From Chloroflexota bacterium (GTDB taxonomy: Bacteria; Chloroflexota; Limnocylindria; Limnocylindrales; CSP1-4), in NCBI GenBank assembly GCA_016200675.1, contig JACQEH010000265.1, positions 1 through 10,964 of the forward strand: 10,964 bases of DNA. Direction: 5' to 3'. Below, piece after piece: positions 1-8,613 of the stretch. Position 1 is the first letter of the stretch. Every line of letters begins with the position of its first letter. Below the pieces are notes generated by a model. The model was not told the DNA's origin. It saw only the letters and a program-made list of their open reading frames with translations, and searched no databases. Made by a program: the position numbers and the translations under genes.

Positions 1-1
1 C

Positions 2-1510
<1,509 letters not shown>

Positions 1511-1589
1511 CGAGCGGCGCTTCGGGACCGGCCTGCGGGTCGGCTCTCCGCTGATCCCTGGTGCAACGAGACATGAGGCTGGAGACGCC

Positions 1590-2519
1590 ATGAGTCGCCA
1601 CAAAGTCACCGTCATCGGCGCCGGCAATGTCGGCGCCACCGCAGCGCAGCGGATCGCCGAGGCCGGACTGGCCGACGTCGTCCTCGTCGACATCGTCGAA
1701 GGGCTCCCGCAGGGCAAGGGCCTCGACCTCGCCGAGGCGGCCCCCGTGGTGGGCCACGACGCACGGGTGCTCGGCACCAACGACTACGCCGACACCGCCG
1801 GCTCGGACATCATCGTCGTCACGTCTGGCCTTGCCCGCCAGCCAGGCATGAGCCGCGACGACCTCCTCACCAGGAACGCCGGCATCGTCCGTGCGGTCGT
1901 CGCGGCTGCGGCGGCTGTCTCCCCGGAGGCGATCCTCATCATCGTGACCAACCCCCTGGACGCGATGTGCCACGTCGCCATGGAGGCCTCCGGCTTCCCG
2001 CGCGAGCGGGTCCTGGGGATGGCCGGCGTCCTCGACTCGGCGCGCTTCCGGGCGTTCATCGCCATGGAGCTCGGCGTCTCCGTCGAGGACACCCACGCCT
2101 TCGTCCTCGGTGGTCACGGCGACACCATGGTTCCCCTGCCGCGCTACTCGACGGTGGCCGGCATCCCGATCACCGAGCTGCTGCCGCCAGACCGCGTCCA
2201 GGCCCTCGTGGACCGGACGGCCAAGGGCGGGGCCGAGATCGTGGCTCTCCTCAAGACGGGATCGGCCTACTACGCGCCCGCGGCGGCGACGTTCGAGATG
2301 GTCGACGCGATCCTCCGCGACCGGAAGCGCGTCCTGCCGTGCGCCACGCTCCTGACCGGCGAGTACGGCGTCGACGGCCTGTTCGTAGGCGTGCCGGTCG
2401 TCCTCGGCGCGGCGGGCATGGAGCGGGTGATCGAGATCCGCCTCTGCGACGACGAGGCGGCCGCCTTCCAGCGTTCGGCGGCGGCCGTCCGCGAGCTCGT
2501 CGAGGTCCTCCACGCCTGA
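1590..2519 (+). CDS. mdh: Malate dehydrogenase (NAD), LDH-like family
   Basis: Interconverts malate and oxaloacetate with NAD in the TCA cycle; 309 residues, the normal length. The Rossmann motif GAGNVG is at residues 10-15, and Asp34 at the end of strand two favours NAD over NADP. The active-site loop LARQPGMSRDD (81-91) carries Arg83 at the position that separates malate from lactate dehydrogenases (Gln in LDH), plus Arg89. N121 of TNPLD, D149/R152 of LDSARFR and the catalytic His176 of GGHGD complete the active site. The ATG at 1590 is chosen because GGAG (1581-1584) sits 5 bases upstream and the Rossmann fold starts at once. The sequence resembles the tetrameric LDH-like MDH group rather than the dimeric type. 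Its stop codon overlaps the start of the next gene, which implies translational coupling. Confidence 0.96.
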   Translation: MSRHKVTVIGAGNVGATAAQRIAEAGLADVVLVDIVEGLPQGKGLDLAEAAPVVGHDARVLGTNDYADTAGSDIIVVTSGLARQPGMSRDDLLTRNAGIVRAVVAAAAAVSPEAILIIVTNPLDAMCHVAMEASGFPRERVLGMAGVLDSARFRAFIAMELGVSVEDTHAFVLGGHGDTMVPLPRYSTVAGIPITELLPPDRVQALVDRTAKGGAEIVALLKTGSAYYAPAAATFEMVDAILRDRKRVLPCATLLTGEYGVDGLFVGVPVVLGAAGMERVIEIRLCDDEAAAFQRSAAAVRELVEVLHA

Positions 2520-3331
2520 TGCCCGCGGTCATCACCTTCGCCTTCGATCCGCTCCTCCACGTCGGCGATCTCAGCGTCCGCATGGAGACCGTCGCCCTGG
2601 CGGCGATCATCCTGGCGGCGCTCCTGATGGTGACCCGGATCGGGCGGATCACGCCGATGGCCGGTCCCTACGTTCCGGCCCCGACGTTGCGGCCGAGTGA
2701 CCTGCCCTTTCTCATCTTGGGCATCGTCCCGGGGGCCGTCCTCGGCGGTCGGCTCGACTACGTCCTCGTCCACCTCGACTACTACGCGGCCCACCCGGCG
2801 GCCGTCGTCGATCCGACGCAGGGTGGCCTCGGCCTCGGTCTGGCCGTGCCCGGGGCGATCCTCGGCGGTGCCGTGATCGCCCGGCTCGTCGATGCGCCGC
2901 TCGATCGCTGGCTCCACGCGTCGGTCCTGCCGATGCTCTTCGTCCTCGGAGCCGGCAAGTTCGCCGGTGTCCTCGCCGCGACCGGCCAGGGCGCCCCGTC
3001 GGACCTGCCGTGGGCGACCGCCTATCTCGGTGACGGCCCCTGGAGCAGCCTGGCGGCCTACCTGCCGTCCCATCCGTCGCAGGTCTACGAGGCGATCGGG
3101 ACGGTCGCGATCCTGGCCGTCATGGGCCTCGCGATCCGAGCCGGAGCGTTCGCCCACCGGAACGGCTCGGCGGCCTTCGTGGCTCTCATCCTCTGGGCGC
3201 TGATGCGCGGCGCGATCGTCCTCACCTGGCGCGACGCCTCGGTGCTGGGGCCGTTCCGGGCGGAAGAGCTGATCCTGCTGGCGGTGATCGTCGGCTCGTT
3301 CGCGGCCCTCGTGCGCATCCGGGCCCGCTAG
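2519..3331 (+). CDS. Lgt-like seven-helix membrane protein with replaced catalytic residues
   Basis: 270 residues, polytopic. Hydrophobic segments lie at about 24-40, 62-80, 104-123, 134-153, 193-208, 217-232 and 249-266, matching the seven helices of prolipoprotein diacylglyceryl transferase. Family hallmarks are GAVLGGRLDYVL (72-83) followed by DYYAAHP, the SDLPWA stretch (161-166) and HPSQVYE (185-191). By eye alignment, residues essential in E. coli Lgt are changed: the HGG histidine (H103) is Pro111, and in the GRxGNFxNGE signature Arg143 is Lys147, with Asn and Glu positions replaced by Gly150 and Thr155. It may therefore not be a working lipoprotein transferase; a paralogue with another lipid or membrane role is possible. 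The start is the ATG sharing one base with the mdh stop (TGATG), so translation is probably coupled. In-frame sequence upstream of 2519 overlaps mdh and lacks membrane character. Family assignment is good; function is unknown. Confidence 0.78.
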   Translation: MPAVITFAFDPLLHVGDLSVRMETVALAAIILAALLMVTRIGRITPMAGPYVPAPTLRPSDLPFLILGIVPGAVLGGRLDYVLVHLDYYAAHPAAVVDPTQGGLGLGLAVPGAILGGAVIARLVDAPLDRWLHASVLPMLFVLGAGKFAGVLAATGQGAPSDLPWATAYLGDGPWSSLAAYLPSHPSQVYEAIGTVAILAVMGLAIRAGAFAHRNGSAAFVALILWALMRGAIVLTWRDASVLGPFRAEELILLAVIVGSFAALVRIRAR

Positions 3332-3348
3332 AGCCGCCCGGCGCCTGC

Positions 3349-3374
3349 CGACCGCGGCGCGGGGCCCGCGGTCG
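3349..3374 (+). terminator. GC-rich hairpin after the Lgt-like gene, possible terminator
   Basis: A perfect inverted repeat, CGACCGCGG at 3349-3357 and CCGCGGTCG at 3366-3374, gives a 9-bp stem with an 8-base loop, starting 17 bases after the Lgt-like stop. There is no T-run after it, so intrinsic termination is uncertain. It separates the pckA-mdh-lgt-like group from mmsA. The rest of the 128-base gap shows no clear promoter. Confidence 0.45.
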
Positions 3375-3459
3375 ACCCTCGCGGGTGCGCTCCTCGACCG
3401 GCGCGCTATCGTTGGCGAACCAGCGACCCGTCGCGCCGCGTTCCATCGAGGTTCGTCCC

Positions 3460-4998
3460 ATGACCCAGATCGCCGAGCCGGAGACCGCTCGCACCGCCGC
3501 ATCCTCCGAGACCGTCCACCACTGGATCGGCGGCCGCCGCGTTGCCGGCACGTCGGGACGGCGTGGCTCCGTGTTCGACCCGGCCACGGGCGCGCTTGCC
3601 CGCGAGGTCGACTTCGCCTCGGTCGCCGAGGTCGACGCGGCCGTCGCGGCTGCGAAGGCGGCCTTCCCCGCCTGGCGGGCGACGTCCCTCTCGAAGCGAA
3701 CCGAGATCATGTTCCGGATCCGGAACCTGGTCGAGGCCCATCGCCGGGAGCTCGCTGCGCTGCTCACGTCCGAGCACGGCAAGGTTCCTTCGGACGCGCT
3801 CGGGGAGATCGCCCGCGGGATCGAGAACCTGGAGTTCGCGACCGGCATCCCGAGCCTCATGAAGGGCGGCTTCTCGGAGCAGGTGTCGACCGGCGTGGAC
3901 GTCTACCAGATCCGCCAGCCGCTCGGGGTCGCGGCCGGAATCACGCCTTTCAACTTCCCGGCCATGGTTCCGATGTGGATGTTCGCCAACGCGATCGCCT
4001 GCAGCAACACGTTCGTCCTGAAGCCCTCGGAGAAGGACCCCTCGGCCTCGCTCTACCTCGCCGAGCTCCTGAAGGAGGCGGGCGTTCCCGAGGGCGTCTT
4101 CAACGTCATCAACGGCGACAAGGTCGCGGTCGACCGGATCCTCGAGCACCCCGACATCGCGGCCGTCAGCTTCGTCGGCTCGACGCCCATTGCCCGCTAC
4201 ATCTACGAGACCGGGACGCGCCACGGCAAGCGGGTCCAGGCCCTGGGTGGGGCGAAGAACCACATGATCGTGCTGCCGGATGCCGACGTCGACATGGCCG
4301 CCGACGCCGCCGTCTCGGCCGGCTACGGCTCGTCGGGCGAGCGCTGCATGGCCATCGCGACCGTTGTCGCCGTCGGCACGGCGGCCGATCCGCTCGTCGA
4401 CGCCATCGCCGCCCGTCTGCCGAAGATCAAGGTGGGGCCCGGGTCCGATCCGGCGTCCGAGATGGGCCCCCTCGTGACGCGCCAGCACCGCGACAAGGTG
4501 GCCTCGTACCTCGATTCGGCGGCGACGCAGGGCGCGACGGTCGTGGCCGATGGCCGCGCCCACCCGCTCTACCGGCAGTCGGAGGGGTTCTTCCTCGGGA
4601 CCTCGCTGATCGACCACGTGACGCCCGCCATGGACTGCTACCGCGACGAGATCTTCGGGCCCGTCCTGACCGTGACCCGGGTCGGCACGTACGAGGAGGC
4701 GCTCCAGCCCGTCAACGACAACCCCTACGGGAACGGGACGGCGATCTTCACGCGCGACGGCGGCGCGGCCCGCCAGTACCAGTTCGACGTCAACGTCGGC
4801 ATGGTCGGGATCAATGTGCCCGTGCCCGTGCCCGTCGCGTTCTACAGCTTCGGCGGCTGGAAGGCCTCGCTCTTCGGCGACCTCCACATGTACGGCCCCG
4901 AGGGCATCCAGTTCTACACCCGGGCCAAGATCGTCACAGCACGCTGGCCCGACCCGGGCACCTCGAAGGTGGACCTGGGCTTTCCCCGGACGCGCTGA
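3460..4998 (+). CDS. mmsA: CoA-acylating (methyl)malonate-semialdehyde dehydrogenase
   Basis: Oxidises malonate semialdehyde or methylmalonate semialdehyde with NAD and CoA to acetyl-CoA or propionyl-CoA plus CO2. 512 residues, aldehyde dehydrogenase superfamily. ITPFNFPAMVPMWM (from 161) contains oxyanion-hole Asn165; the nucleophile is Cys296 in SSGERCMA. GGAKNH (263-268) has Asn267 where ordinary ALDHs carry the general-base Glu, a hallmark of the CoA-dependent MmsA family. The C-terminal VPVPVPVAFYSFGGWK and FGDLHMYG also fit this family. The ATG at 3460 is preferred over the in-frame GTG at 3385: it has GAGG at 3447-3450, and the extra 25 residues are low-complexity and not family-like. 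MmsA also serves valine, thymine and inositol breakdown, but the facing dihydropyrimidinase and ureidopropionase genes suggest that it finishes uracil/thymine degradation here. The stop lies 19 bases from the convergent dihydropyrimidinase stop. Confidence 0.95.
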   Translation: MTQIAEPETARTAASSETVHHWIGGRRVAGTSGRRGSVFDPATGALAREVDFASVAEVDAAVAAAKAAFPAWRATSLSKRTEIMFRIRNLVEAHRRELAALLTSEHGKVPSDALGEIARGIENLEFATGIPSLMKGGFSEQVSTGVDVYQIRQPLGVAAGITPFNFPAMVPMWMFANAIACSNTFVLKPSEKDPSASLYLAELLKEAGVPEGVFNVINGDKVAVDRILEHPDIAAVSFVGSTPIARYIYETGTRHGKRVQALGGAKNHMIVLPDADVDMAADAAVSAGYGSSGERCMAIATVVAVGTAADPLVDAIAARLPKIKVGPGSDPASEMGPLVTRQHRDKVASYLDSAATQGATVVADGRAHPLYRQSEGFFLGTSLIDHVTPAMDCYRDEIFGPVLTVTRVGTYEEALQPVNDNPYGNGTAIFTRDGGAARQYQFDVNVGMVGINVPVPVPVAFYSFGGWKASLFGDLHMYGPEGIQFYTRAKIVTARWPDPGTSKVDLGFPRTR

Positions 4999-5005
4999 GT
5001 CCGGG
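4985..5005. terminator. Stem-loop between convergent mmsA and dihydropyrimidinase genes
   Basis: CCCGGAC (4985-4991) and GTCCGGG (4999-5005) form a perfect 7-bp stem with a 7-base loop that contains the mmsA stop codon. Its place between two converging genes suggests a bidirectional terminator, but neither side has a proper U-tract. Confidence 0.45.
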
Positions 5006-5017
5006 CGCCGCCTCGGA

Positions 5018-6415
5018 TCAGGCCAGGCGGGCGAAGTCCGCGGGCGCGCGGCGGAGGAATCGGCCGTGGCCCTTGCGGCCCGTGAATGTCCCGTTGCGGA
5101 CCACCACCGAGCCCCGGCTCATGACCACGTCGCTCCCGCCCTGGACCGTTCGGCCCTCGTAGCAGGAGTAGTCGACGTCCATGTGGTGGCTCGTCGCCGA
5201 GATGACCCGTTTGCGGTTCGGGTCGTAGACGACGAGGTCCGCATCGGCGCCCGCCGCGACGGCCCCCTTCTGCGGGTACATCCCGAACATCCTGGCCGGC
5301 GCCGTCGAGATGATCTCGACCCAGCGCTCCTTCGAGATCCGGCCCCCGACGACGCCCCCGTCATGGAGCAGGTCGACCCGATCCTCGACCCCGGGCAGCC
5401 CGTTCGGGATCTTCCGGAAGTCGCCCCGGCCGAGCTCCTTCTGGCCGTGGAAGTCGAAGGGGCAGTGGTCGGTCGAGACGACCTGGAGGTCGTCCTTCCG
5501 GAGCCCCTTCCAGAGCTCCTCCCAGTGCGGATCCCTGGGTCGGAGGGGCGGGGAGCACACGAACTTCGAGCCTTCGAAGCCGTTGCCCATGTCGTCGAGG
5601 CTGAGGAACAGGTACTGCGGACAGGTCTCGGCGAACGCGGCCGCGCCGCGATCCCGCGCCTGGCGCACCTGGTCCAGGGCCTCGAGGGCCGAGAGGTGGA
5701 CGATGTAGACGGGCACCCCGGCCGCCTCGGCCAGGCGGATGACCCGGTTCGTCGCCTCGCCCTCGAAGATCGGGTAGCGGACGACGCCGTGGTAGTAGGG
5801 GTCGGTCTTCCCGTCGGCCACGAACTGGGCGGCCACCACGTCGATCGCCGGGCCGTTCTCGGCGTGCATCATGATCAGGCCGCCGTTCCGGCCCGTCTGC
5901 TGCATCGCCCGGAAGATCGCCGCATCGTCGCTGTAGAAGACGCCCGGGTAGGCCGTGAACAGCTTGAAGTCGGGCACGCCCTCGGCGACGAGCTGGTCCA
6001 TCTCCTTGAGCGAATCGTCGGTGACGTCGCTCATGATCATGTGGAAGCCGTAGTCGACGACGGCATTGCCCTCCGCCTTGGCGTGCCAGGCGTCGAGGCC
6101 CTCCCGCAGGCTCTTGCCCTTCGACTGGACGGCGAAGTCGACGATCGTGGTCGTGCCGCCGAAGGCCGCCGCCCGGGTCCCGGTCTCGAAGGTGTCCTTG
6201 GCGAAGGTCCCGCCGAACGGCAGCTCCATGTGGGTATGGACGTCGATGCCGCCGGGGATCACCCACTTCCCGGTCGCGTCGATCGTCTCGTCGACCTGGA
6301 CCATGCCGGCCATGCCCGTCCCGACGGCGGCGATCGTCTCGCCGTCGACCAGGACGTCGGCAGACGTCGACCCGCCCGTGGTCACGACGGTGCCGTTGGC
6401 GATCAGGGTTCGCAT
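5018..6415 (-). CDS. hydA: Dihydropyrimidinase (D-hydantoinase family)
   Basis: Hydrolyses the ring of dihydrouracil or dihydrothymine to N-carbamoyl-beta-alanine or its methyl analogue: step two of reductive pyrimidine catabolism. 465 residues, amidohydrolase fold. The binuclear zinc site is complete: His60 and His62 of HTH, Lys151 of FKLFTAYPG (the carbamylated lysine), His184 of MMHAEN, His240 of VHLSA and Asp316 of STDHCPF. Tyr156 matches the tyrosine that contacts substrate. NGLPGVEDR (338-346) is also typical of the family. The ATG has GGAGG (complement of 6426-6430) 10 bases upstream, a slightly long spacing. It is the last gene of the minus-strand operon, beginning 48 bases after the microprotein stop. 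A hydantoinase acting on other cyclic amides cannot be excluded from sequence alone, but the neighbouring beta-ureidopropionase makes the pyrimidine role most likely. Confidence 0.94.
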   Translation of the reverse strand: MRTLIANGTVVTTGGSTSADVLVDGETIAAVGTGMAGMVQVDETIDATGKWVIPGGIDVHTHMELPFGGTFAKDTFETGTRAAAFGGTTTIVDFAVQSKGKSLREGLDAWHAKAEGNAVVDYGFHMIMSDVTDDSLKEMDQLVAEGVPDFKLFTAYPGVFYSDDAAIFRAMQQTGRNGGLIMMHAENGPAIDVVAAQFVADGKTDPYYHGVVRYPIFEGEATNRVIRLAEAAGVPVYIVHLSALEALDQVRQARDRGAAAFAETCPQYLFLSLDDMGNGFEGSKFVCSPPLRPRDPHWEELWKGLRKDDLQVVSTDHCPFDFHGQKELGRGDFRKIPNGLPGVEDRVDLLHDGGVVGGRISKERWVEIISTAPARMFGMYPQKGAVAAGADADLVVYDPNRKRVISATSHHMDVDYSCYEGRTVQGGSDVVMSRGSVVVRNGTFTGRKGHGRFLRRAPADFARLA

Positions 6416-6463
6416 CGCGGGCTGTCCTCCACGGTCCCCGGGTTTGCGCTGGCTGGATCCGGC

Positions 6464-6529
6464 CTACTTCGCCGGCGTCTTCGGCTTGTTCTGCTTCGGC
6501 TTCTTGGGGTTCTTCGCCTTCTTGTCCAT
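6464..6529 (-). CDS. 21-residue lysine/proline-rich microprotein
   Basis: A short reading frame with ATG at 6529 and TAG at 6464, lying between the LLM oxidoreductase and dihydropyrimidinase genes on the same strand. The peptide has 9 Lys and 4 Pro in 21 residues, no Cys, no aromatic residue and only one acidic residue; it starts MDKKAKNPKK and repeats a KPK unit at 10-12 and 15-17. A near-ideal Shine-Dalgarno AGGAGG-type site (GGAGGA, complement of 6537-6542) sits 7 bases upstream, and the start is 20 bases after the upstream gene's stop. The strong ribosome site, operon placement and clean start and stop argue for real translation; the length argues for caution. It is probably disordered and cationic, so it could bind nucleic acid, ribosome or acidic proteins, or act as a translational spacer for dihydropyrimidinase. 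I do not recognise a named family. Confidence 0.6.
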   Translation of the reverse strand: MDKKAKNPKKPKQNKPKTPAK

Positions 6530-6549
6530 GCCGGGTTCCTCCAGTCGAA

Positions 6550-7560
6550 TCAGGCCTTCGCGGCGGCGACGTCGCGCAGAACGGGGATGATCTCTCGGCC
6601 GTAGATCTCCAGTTGCTCCTCCTCCTGGCCATTCATGAGGTACAGATTGAACTGGTCGACGCCGGCCTCCGCAAGCGCCCGGAGACGTTCGATGTGCTCG
6701 CCGACCGAGCCGAGGACACAGAAGCGGTCGACGATGTCGTCCCTCACGAACGAGGCGTTCGAGCTGCCGACCTCGGCGTGATGGAGGTAGTCGTAGCCTT
6801 CCCGCTGCCGGACGTACTGGGTGAGGTTCGGCGGAAGGTCCTCGCGCGGGTACTTGTTGACCAGGTCGACGACATGGTTCGAGACGAGCGCCGGGAACCA
6901 GCGCGTCCGTTCCCGGCCGTCGGCCCGGTCGCCCACGTGCGCGGGCGCGGCCGCCATCACCTTCACGGAACCCGGGTCGCGCCCGGCCTCGGCGGCCGAC
7001 GCCCGGACCTGCGAGGCGAACCAGCGGACGAGGTCGGGATCGCCGATCTGGAGCATGGCCCCGTCGGCGATGCGTCCGGTGAGCCGCAGGGCCACCGGAC
7101 CGTAACCCGCGATCCAGACGGGCAGCCGATGGCCGCTCGTCCAGGGCAGCTCGAGGGTTGCCTCCTCGAACTCGATCGAGCGGCCTTCGACGAGGGCTCG
7201 GATCACCTCGACCGCCTGCTCCAGGTCCTTCATCGAGGTAGGGGCCTTGCCCAGGACCCGGCGGGCCGAATCGCCGCGTCCGATGCCCAGGTCCATCCGC
7301 CCGCCGGACAGCTCGTCCAGGAGAGCCAGCGACGAGGCCGTGACGGACGGCTCGCGCGTCGCCGGGTTGGTGACACAGGTCCCCAGGCGCATCTTCGACG
7401 TGGCCTGCGCCATGAGGGTCAGGAGGGGGTACGGATCCCGCCACAGGACGTGGCTGTCGAAGAGCCAGCCGTACTCGAAGCCGGCGGCCTCCGCCTGCCG
7501 CGTCAGGGCCAGCGTCCGTTCGATCGTGTGGTCCGGTTTGAGCGTGAATCCGAACTGCAT
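6550..7560 (-). CDS. LLM-class flavin/F420-dependent oxidoreductase (resembles CPS_4043 family)
   Basis: 336 residues, luciferase-like (bacterial luciferase/F420 reductase) TIM-barrel family. Recognisable stretches are the N-terminal MQFGFTLKPD, GWLFDSHVLWRDPYPLL (31-47), TNPATREPSVTA (64-75), SGGRMDLGIGRGDSARR (85-101), PVWIAGYGP (147-155), and FPALVSNHVVDLVNKYPRE (222-240) with VDQFNLYLM (301-309) near the C-terminus. From memory these match the TIGR03842 (F420_CPS_4, CPS_4043) group; whether the cofactor is FMN or F420 cannot be read from the sequence. The ATG at 7560 starts the family's conserved N-terminus; it has only a weak ribosome site but lies 17 bases after the ureidopropionase stop, so coupling is likely. 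It sits inside a pyrimidine-degradation operon although the standard reductive pathway has no step for such an enzyme. It is not a good match to RutA, the LLM uracil-ring-opening monooxygenase, and its substrate is unknown. Confidence 0.88.
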   Translation of the reverse strand: MQFGFTLKPDHTIERTLALTRQAEAAGFEYGWLFDSHVLWRDPYPLLTLMAQATSKMRLGTCVTNPATREPSVTASSLALLDELSGGRMDLGIGRGDSARRVLGKAPTSMKDLEQAVEVIRALVEGRSIEFEEATLELPWTSGHRLPVWIAGYGPVALRLTGRIADGAMLQIGDPDLVRWFASQVRASAAEAGRDPGSVKVMAAAPAHVGDRADGRERTRWFPALVSNHVVDLVNKYPREDLPPNLTQYVRQREGYDYLHHAEVGSSNASFVRDDIVDRFCVLGSVGEHIERLRALAEAGVDQFNLYLMNGQEEEQLEIYGREIIPVLRDVAAAKA

Positions 7561-7577
7561 CGTCGGGCCGTCGCGGT

Positions 7578-8429
7578 CTAGGGCCTGACCAGGTCGCCGT
7601 AGGCGTCCGGCCGGCGATCCCGGTAGAACTGCCACGTCTGGCGGACCTGCTGGATCACGTCGAGGTCCATGTCCCGGATGATCAGCTCTTCCTTGAACGG
7701 ATCGCCGACGCTGCCGATGAACTGGCCGCGCGGGTCGACGAAGTAGCTCTGGCCGTAGAAGTCGTCGTCGCCGATCTCCTTCTCGATACCGACCCGGTTG
7801 ATCGTGCCCACGAAATAGCCGTTGGCGACGGCGTGGCCGACCTGCTCGATGCGCCACAGGTACTCCGAGAGGCCGCGCGAGGTGGCGCTCGGGATGAACA
7901 CCATCTCGGCCCCGTTGAGGCCGAGGGCCCGGGCGCCCTCGGGGAAGTGGCGGTCGTAGCAGATGTAGACGCCGACCTTGCCGACCGCGGTCTCGAAGAC
8001 CGGGTAGCCCATGTTCCCCGGCCGGAAGTAGAACTTCTCCCAGAAGCCCTTCACGTGCGGGATGTGCGTCTTGCGGTACTTCCCGAGGTACTTCCCGTCG
8101 GCGTCGATGACGGCGGCGGTGTTGTAGTAGATGCCCGAGGCCTGCGAATCCTCCTCGTACATCGGGACCACCAGGACCATGCCCGTCTGCCTGGCGAGGT
8201 CCTGGACGCGCTTCGTGGTCGGGCCGTCCGGGATGAGCTCGGTGTAGCTGTAGTACTGGGGATCCTGGACCTGGCAGAAGTAGGGCCCGTAGAAGAGCTC
8301 CTGGAAGAGCATCACCTGGGCGCCCTGCTTCGCGGCGTCGTGGGCCGCCGCCTCGTGCTTCTGGATCATGGATTCCTTGTCACCGGTCCAAGTCGCTTGC
8401 AGCAGCGCGCCGCGCACAGTTCGGGACAT
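7578..8429 (-). CDS. Beta-ureidopropionase (N-carbamoyl-beta-alanine amidohydrolase), nitrilase superfamily
   Basis: Hydrolyses N-carbamoyl-beta-alanine to beta-alanine, CO2 and NH3 (or the beta-aminoisobutyrate analogue): step three of reductive pyrimidine catabolism. 283 residues, a single carbon-nitrogen hydrolase domain. The catalytic triad is visible as Glu44 in FQELF, Lys120 in YRKTHIP and Cys157 in YICYDRHFPE, with the accessory Glu131 in WEKFYF. NGAEMVFIPSAT (172-183), INRVG (210-214) and the C-terminal DLDVIQQVRQTWQFYRDRR (255-273) resemble eukaryotic-type beta-ureidopropionase (UPB1) more than the bacterial amidase-type PydC. N-carbamoylputrescine amidase (AguB) is a close relative and the main alternative, but the adjacent dihydropyrimidinase argues against it. 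The ATG at 8429 has GAGGAG (complement of 8435-8440) 5 bases upstream. It is the first gene of the minus-strand operon, divergent from the GntR gene. Confidence 0.92.
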   Translation of the reverse strand: MSRTVRGALLQATWTGDKESMIQKHEAAAHDAAKQGAQVMLFQELFYGPYFCQVQDPQYYSYTELIPDGPTTKRVQDLARQTGMVLVVPMYEEDSQASGIYYNTAAVIDADGKYLGKYRKTHIPHVKGFWEKFYFRPGNMGYPVFETAVGKVGVYICYDRHFPEGARALGLNGAEMVFIPSATSRGLSEYLWRIEQVGHAVANGYFVGTINRVGIEKEIGDDDFYGQSYFVDPRGQFIGSVGDPFKEELIIRDMDLDVIQQVRQTWQFYRDRRPDAYGDLVRP

Positions 8430-8553
8430 CTGAACTCCTCGCTCGAGACAGCGGTTCGATCGATAGGCGAGAACGGTCAGGCGATCCCCATGAGCGTACA
8501 CCGGGCCCACGATGGAAGTGACGGCGTGCCGCCGGGCCATCGGACGAAGAAAT

Positions 8554-8581
8554 TTGTCAGACAACCTGTTGACATGATGTC
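8554..8581. promoter_or_regulatory. Two adjacent dyads in the divergent region, candidate GntR operator
   Basis: TTGTCAGACAA (8554-8564) is a perfect 5-bp-arm palindrome about a central base, and GACATGATGTC (8571-8581) is a second; their centres are 17 bp apart. The first resembles the TGGTCTAGACCA-type dyads bound by HutC-family regulators (NagR/DasR), with one central base fewer. It lies about 50 bp before the GntR start, in the 184-base divergent region, where binding could control both directions. The core TGTCAGACA recurs with one change before the permease. Function is inferred. Confidence 0.5.
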
Positions 8582-8587
8582 TATGAT
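8558..8587 (+). promoter_or_regulatory. Possible sigma70-type promoter for the GntR gene
   Basis: CAGACA (8558-8563, 4 of 6 matches to TTGACA) and TATGAT (8582-8587, 5 of 6 to TATAAT) are separated by 18 bases. Initiation near 8594 would leave a leader of about 20 bases containing AAGGAGG. Both dyads overlap the promoter, which would allow autorepression. A perfect TTGACA also occurs at 8569-8574 but has no good -10 box at the right distance. No convincing minus-strand promoter for the catabolic operon could be picked by eye. Confidence 0.4.
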
Positions 8588-8613
8588 CCGAGCATTCCGT
8601 CGAAGGAGGCAGC

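Noticed and set aside
4815..4838. Short tandem repeat GTGCCC inside mmsA
   Set aside because: It encodes the conserved alternating Val-Pro stretch of the MmsA family, so it reflects protein sequence rather than a repeat element.
3406..4887. Long minus-strand open frame antisense to mmsA
   Set aside because: Shadow of a secure aldehyde dehydrogenase; no family features.
4814..6604. 596-codon plus-strand open frame across the dihydropyrimidinase gene
   Set aside because: It is opposite a complete zinc-site dihydropyrimidinase and is low-complexity; codon-bias artefact of GC-rich DNA.
6550..7560. Reading the LLM enzyme as RutA of the Rut pathway
   Set aside because: The sequence matches the CPS_4043-type group better, and no other rut genes are present; dihydropyrimidinase belongs to the reductive pathway.
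7578..8429. N-carbamoylputrescine amidase (AguB)
   Set aside because: The C-terminal helix region and the YDRHFPEG/NGAE stretch resemble beta-ureidopropionase more, and the neighbours are pyrimidine rather than agmatine genes.
8569..8574. Perfect TTGACA as the -35 box of the gntR promoter
   Set aside because: No sequence resembling TATAAT lies 16-18 bases downstream; the CAGACA/TATGAT pair is more credible.
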